Source of the DNA: Candidatus Omnitrophota bacterium | GTDB lineage: Bacteria > Omnitrophota > Gorgyraeia > 2-01-FULL-45-10 | Reading direction: 5' to 3' | DNA length: 51,335 nt | Assembly: GCA_016929115.1 (NCBI GenBank) | Contig: JAFGJL010000033.1 | Span: forward strand, 1-51,335 | Shown: positions 48,222 through 51,335 of the stretch, piece after piece | Layout of the letters: every line of letters begins with the position of its first letter | Numbering within the stretch: the stretch's first letter is position 1 | Program-made: the position numbers and the translations under genes | The notes under the pieces: model-generated | The model's database searches: none | Told to the model about the DNA's origin: nothing | The model's input: only the letters and a program-made list of their open reading frames with translations

Positions 48222-48512
48222 TTAGTCAGCCACGAACGGCAGAAGAGCCGCGACCCTCGCCCTTCGGATAGCCTTGGCGAGCTGCCGCTGGTGCTTGGCG
48301 CACGTGCCCGTGATCCTTGACGGCACGATCTTACCGCGCTCGGTCAGGAACTTCTGAAACCTTTGGTAATCAAGATAACTGATGGATTCCACCTTATCCA
48401 TGCAGAACTTGCACGGCTTCCTCCTGAAGACCCTTTTTTTCAGCGGCCCCTTGCGGTCCCCGCGCCCTCCCCTGCCTCTGCCTTTTTTCTCTACCTTCTT
48501 CTTGATGAACAT
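48222..48512 (-). CDS. rpsR: 30S ribosomal protein S18
   Basis: 96 residues. A basic N-terminal stretch of about 30 residues, then [20 protein letters not shown], and [20 protein letters not shown], the standard S18 core. Two CxxC-like Cys pairs (CKFC; single Cys in TGTC) indicate a zinc-binding type. AGGAG seven bases before ATG 48512. Confidence 0.95.
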   Translation of the reverse strand: MFIKKKVEKKGRGRGGRGDRKGPLKKRVFRRKPCKFCMDKVESISYLDYQRFQKFLTERGKIVPSRITGTCAKHQRQLAKAIRRARVAALLPFVAD

Positions 48513-48521
48513 ATCTCTCTC

Positions 48522-49010
48522 CTAAAAAGGAACTTCTCCGGCCTCTGATGCGCCCTTGCCCTTCTCGCCGGGTTGTGTGCTGCCATCCGGGATCGAACTA
48601 AGATCCTCGTTCATGTTGATAGTCTCGACCTCCTCCGGCGGTATTCCCGTCCTGGCCGGATGGCCTTGCTGCTTGTCGCCGCCTCTCAGGAACTGGACGT
48701 TATCGGCTATCACCTCGATGGTGCTCCGCTTCTGTCCGTCCTGCGTTTCCCAGGAGCGGGACTGGAGGCGCCCTTCGACGAACACAGGGCTGCCCTTCGA
48801 CAGATACTCGCCGCAGACCTCTGCCCTGCGGCCCCATACCACGACGCGCACAAAGGAAGTCTCTTCCTTTTTCTCGCCGGTCTGCGACTTGTAGACCCTG
48901 TTCATGGCAACGGTGAAAGTCGCGACGGCCGTACCGCTCGGCACGTACCGCAATTCCGGGTCCCTTGTGAGGTTCCCCATCAAAAATGCCTTATTGAGAC
49001 TGGCCGCCAT
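48522..49010 (-). CDS. ssb: Single-stranded DNA-binding protein
   Basis: 162 residues. OB-fold with MNRVYKSQTGEKKEETSFVRVVVWGRRAE and KGSPVFVEGRLQSRSWETQDGQKRS, then a disordered linker and the conserved acidic protein-interaction tip, here EAGEVPF. Start ATG 49010 has GGGG six bases upstream; two bases after the rpsF stop. Confidence 0.96.
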   Translation of the reverse strand: MAASLNKAFLMGNLTRDPELRYVPSGTAVATFTVAMNRVYKSQTGEKKEETSFVRVVVWGRRAEVCGEYLSKGSPVFVEGRLQSRSWETQDGQKRSTIEVIADNVQFLRGGDKQQGHPARTGIPPEEVETINMNEDLSSIPDGSTQPGEKGKGASEAGEVPF

Positions 49011-49012
49011 TT

Positions 49013-49297
49013 TTAACCCCTCTTGGTTATCATCGTCCGCAGTATGCCGGGATGCAGCTTGTAGGCCGTCTCCAGCTTCATGATGGCAGCGGGCGGAGCG
49101 GAAAAATCGACCTTATAATAGTAACCGTCGCCGCTCTTCTTGACCTTATAGGCCAGCGGCCGCTTGCCCCATTCCTCTTCCTTCTGGACACTGCCGCCGT
49201 TCTTCGCGATGGCATCGCCTATGGACTTGCAGACGTTCTTGACCTCTTCGTCCCTGAGGTCCGGTTTCACGATGAACAGGCCTTCGTAATTCTCCAT
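49013..49297 (-). CDS. rpsF: 30S ribosomal protein S6
   Basis: 94 residues from ATG 49297 (MENYEGLFIVKPDL), with GAGG five bases upstream; the longer frame from 49330 is not needed. Ferredoxin-like fold with EEWGKRPLAYKVKKSGDGYYYKVDF. Binds 16S rRNA with S18. Confidence 0.95.
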   Translation of the reverse strand: MENYEGLFIVKPDLRDEEVKNVCKSIGDAIAKNGGSVQKEEEWGKRPLAYKVKKSGDGYYYKVDFSAPPAAIMKLETAYKLHPGILRTMITKRG

Positions 49298-49365
49298 ATT
49301 ATCCTCGTGTTTGTTAGAAAATACTACCACACTATACCAGGTAACGCAACGATTATTCGGGGATA

Positions 49366-49944
49366 TCAGGACGTGGCGACCTTCTTCGCGTTAAAGCCGG
49401 CCATCGCCTCGTCTATCCCTTTTTCGGCCCACATGATGGCGCCGTCCTTTGCCATTTCCAGGGCATGCGAGACGTTCTTGAGGTCCCGCCTCTTGAAAGG
49501 CGTCAGGACGTAATTGGTGATATCACCCCTATGGACGTCTATGGCTATGCCTACGCGAAGACGCGCGAAATCGTCGCGCCCTAAAGCGCCTATGATCGAC
49601 CTGAGGCCCTTATGGCCGCCGGCAGAGCCCCTTGAGCGCAGCCTGATCCTGCCGAGCTTAAGATTGATGTCATCGCAGATTACCAGGAGGTCTGCCGGAG
49701 AGCAGTCATGTTCCCTTAAAAGCTCTTCGGCGACCTTGCCGGAAAGGTTCATATAGGTCTGCGGCAATACCAGCATGGTGTCAGCACCGGCTATCCTGCC
49801 TTCGCCCACTATCGAGTGGTGGAGTTTGCGCCTTACCTTTATGCCGCACTGCTTTGCTATGCGCTGGACTACAGCGAACCCGACATTATGCTTGGTCGAC
49901 CTGTATGCGAGGCCCGGATTCCCCAGGCCGATTATGAACTTCAT
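49366..49944 (-). CDS. pth: Peptidyl-tRNA hydrolase
   Basis: 192 residues. IIGLGNPGLAYRSTKHNVGF (catalytic His in KHNVGF), LVLPQTYMNLSGKV and DDINLKLGRIRLRSRGSAGGHKGLRSI are Pth signatures. Cleaves peptidyl-tRNA released by stalled ribosomes. The rplY-pth pairing is common. Confidence 0.97.
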   Translation of the reverse strand: MKFIIGLGNPGLAYRSTKHNVGFAVVQRIAKQCGIKVRRKLHHSIVGEGRIAGADTMLVLPQTYMNLSGKVAEELLREHDCSPADLLVICDDINLKLGRIRLRSRGSAGGHKGLRSIIGALGRDDFARLRVGIAIDVHRGDITNYVLTPFKRRDLKNVSHALEMAKDGAIMWAEKGIDEAMAGFNAKKVATS

Positions 49945-49993
49945 CCCGTCTTTTCTCCACCTATTTTACCCGTCTTAGAAAGGATGGGATTCA

Positions 49994-50713
49994 TTACTTC
50001 TTTTCTTCCTTCTTCTCTTCCTTTTTGGCTTCCTTGGGCGACGCTTCCTTCGCCCCTTCCTCAGGCTCTCCCTCTTCCTTCTTCTTCCTGATAAGTTCCG
50101 GCTCGGCCGCGCCTTCCGCCTCGACTTCCTCCTTCGGGACCTCGACCTTCGGGGGCTTGACTATAAGCGCGATGAGTTCGGGGTCGTTCAGCACCTTGAC
50201 GCCTTCCGGCACCATGAGGTTCTTCACGAGCACCGAGTCGCCTATGTTCATGTTCGAGACGTCCACATCGACCTTTTCGGGGATGTCGGTCGGCAGACAC
50301 TCGACCTGCAGTTCCCAGATAACGTGCTCTAAGGTCCCGCCGTCATTTTTGACGCCCGGCGCCTCGCCCTTAGCCGCAAGGGGCACGTTGACCTTGATCA
50401 TCTCTGTGAGCGATATCTCGTTAAAGTCGACGTGAAGGATAGAGTCCTTGACCGGGTCGCGTTGGATCTCCTTCACGACGACCGTCTTGTCCTTGGTCGC
50501 TTTGGCGCCGGACACCTTGAGCGTGATGATGACGTTCTCTCCGGCCTTGGTATGAAGGACCTTCTCCATGTCTCCCGACGGGAGTTTGAGGTTCATGGCG
50601 TCCTTGCCGCCCCTATAGACGACCGCCGGTATGAGCCCTTCCTTCCTCAGCTTCTTGGCCACCGCCTTGCCGGTGTCGTCGCGCGTCTCTACTTTCAGTA
50701 TCACCTTTTCCAT
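49994..50713 (-). CDS. rplY: 50S ribosomal protein L25 (CTC form)
   Basis: 239 residues. N-terminal L25 5S-rRNA-binding domain (VETRDDTGKAVAKKLRKEGLIPAVVYRG) plus the TL5/CTC C-terminal domain, and a Lys/Glu-rich tail from about residue 195 ending in KKEEKKEEKK. The tail is longer than usual. Binds 5S rRNA. Its leader holds a direct repeat. Confidence 0.95.
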   Translation of the reverse strand: MEKVILKVETRDDTGKAVAKKLRKEGLIPAVVYRGGKDAMNLKLPSGDMEKVLHTKAGENVIITLKVSGAKATKDKTVVVKEIQRDPVKDSILHVDFNEISLTEMIKVNVPLAAKGEAPGVKNDGGTLEHVIWELQVECLPTDIPEKVDVDVSNMNIGDSVLVKNLMVPEGVKVLNDPELIALIVKPPKVEVPKEEVEAEGAAEPELIRKKKEEGEPEEGAKEASPKEAKKEEKKEEKK

Positions 50714-50731
50714 ATTGTCCCGACTTCCTTT

Positions 50732-50759
50732 CTGTCAACCGTTAACTGTCAACCGTTAA
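50732..50759. repeat. 14-bp tandem direct repeat between prs and rplY
   Basis: CTGTCAACCGTTAA occurs twice head to tail, followed by CT, so each repeat junction also forms GTTAAC. Position: 10 bases after the prs stop, in front of rplY. Confidence 0.7.
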
Positions 50760-50769
50760 CTCTGAAATA

Positions 50770-51335
50770 TCACCTTGAGGTAAATAACACGCTGATGGAC
50801 TCCTCGCAATGGATCCGTTTGATGGCTTCGGCCAGGAGCGAGGCCACGGACAGGACCTTTATGTGCTTGAGCCTCTTCTCGGGGCCGATGGGTATCGTAT
50901 CGCTCACGATGAGCTCTTTGAGATGGCATTTTCTCAGGCGGTCGATCGCGGGGCCGCAGAGGACCGGATGGGTGACGGCGGCGTAGACGTTTAACGCCCC
51001 CTGCCTCTTGATCGCCGCGACCGCCTCTACGAGAGAGCCTGCGGTGGCCACCATGTCGTCTACTATGAGCGCGTGCTTTCCCTTGACATCGCCCATGATG
51101 TGCATGACCTCGGCCTTCGTGTCGTCGATGCGCCGCTTGTCCACGATCGCCAGGTTGCACCTGAGCTTCTTGGCATAGGCGCGGGCCGTCTTTATGCCGC
51201 CGACGTCCGGCGACACCACTACAAGGTTCCCGTTCAATCCGAGCTTTTTAATATGATCGCAGAATATCTTTACCGCGAAAAGATGGTCGAGCGGGATATC
51301 GAAAAATCCCTGTATCTGGCCGGCGTGCAGGTCGA
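50770..51335 (-). CDS. prs: Ribose-phosphate pyrophosphokinase (5' end outside window)
   Basis: The visible 188 codons start inside the gene: DLHAGQIQGFFDIPLDHLFA, then VVVSPDVGGIKTARAYAKKL and the PRPP-binding loop ALIVDDMVATAGSLVEAV are all Prs signatures. ATG-like starts at 51237 are internal methionine-like codons, not the start. Makes PRPP from ribose 5-phosphate and ATP. First gene visible of the prs-rplY-pth run. Confidence 0.95.
   Translation of the reverse strand, partial: DLHAGQIQGFFDIPLDHLFAVKIFCDHIKKLGLNGNLVVVSPDVGGIKTARAYAKKLRCNLAIVDKRRIDDTKAEVMHIMGDVKGKHALIVDDMVATAGSLVEAVAAIKRQGALNVYAAVTHPVLCGPAIDRLRKCHLKELIVSDTIPIGPEKRLKHIKVLSVASLLAEAIKRIHCEESISVLFTSR

Overview
The window reads as chromosome from an uncultured diderm (Gram-negative-type) bacterium using the standard bacterial code. 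The combination of lipid A genes, BamA/Skp-type envelope genes, many small secreted proteins of unknown function, a TIGR04073-like protein and REP-like repeats around a Y1 transposase is what I would expect from Candidatus Omnitrophota or a related PVC-side lineage. That taxonomic guess is an inference, since no rRNA or taxonomic marker was searched. Both ends are open: a DEAD-box helicase is cut at base 1 and a ribose-phosphate pyrophosphokinase at base 51335. Nearly all genes lie on the minus strand; the exceptions are the helicase fragment and the gfo/lpxB/glnA block at 36.3-40.1 kb.

Layout. 0-7.1 kb: helicase end, SGNH-family protein, ArsB/NhaD-type carrier, two small membrane proteins, and a SpoIIE-type phosphatase / flavodoxin / ThiF-like cluster. 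7.1-9.6 kb: an envelope-stress module of an ECF sigma factor, zinc-finger anti-sigma factor, Spy/CpxP-like protein and Ser/Thr-rich secreted protein, with two near-identical sigma-E-like promoters. 9.6-11.3 kb: thiol peroxidase, FMN-binding lipoprotein and a TIGR04073-like protein. 11.3-12.4 kb: a REP-associated Y1 transposase with inverted repeats next to the tail of an older transposase. 12.4-19.5 kb: a 2113-residue secreted protein (coiled coils, YD-like segment, C39 peptidase triad, hydrophobic region, C-terminal Ser-hydrolase-like domain), followed after one base by a HEAT-repeat membrane protein. I read this pair as a candidate polymorphic toxin and immunity protein. 19.5-23.5 kb: small secreted proteins, a beta-helix protein and a TIGR03546/AsmA-like fusion.

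23.6-31.3 kb: tRNA-Ser(UGA), M50-like protease, serS, rtcB and archease in a row, then TauE-like, ureohydrolase-like, sulfatase-like and small membrane proteins, and tRNA-Lys(UUU). 31.4-34.3 kb: the standard rpsB-tsf-pyrH-frr operon. 34.4-40.1 kb: an msbA-like flippase divergent from gfo-lpxB, then a glutamine synthetase with a fused N-terminal excisionase/MerR-like helix-turn-helix domain, preceded by two perfect inverted repeats over its promoter. 40.1-51.3 kb: one long co-oriented run prs-rplY-pth-rpsF-ssb-rpsR-rplI-dnaB-bamA-skp-lpxD-lpxC-fabZ-lpxI, joining translation, replication and outer-membrane biogenesis. lpxA is absent from its usual place after fabZ.

Regulation visible in the sequence: several genes (the SpoIIE phosphatase, tpx, a DPGTG-motif protein, gfo) have a -35, a 17-bp spacer and a perfect TATAAT ending only 8-10 bases before the ATG, with no Shine-Dalgarno. 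This suggests leaderless or nearly leaderless transcripts. Other genes carry good Shine-Dalgarno sites, which I used to move several starts inward from the longest reading frame.
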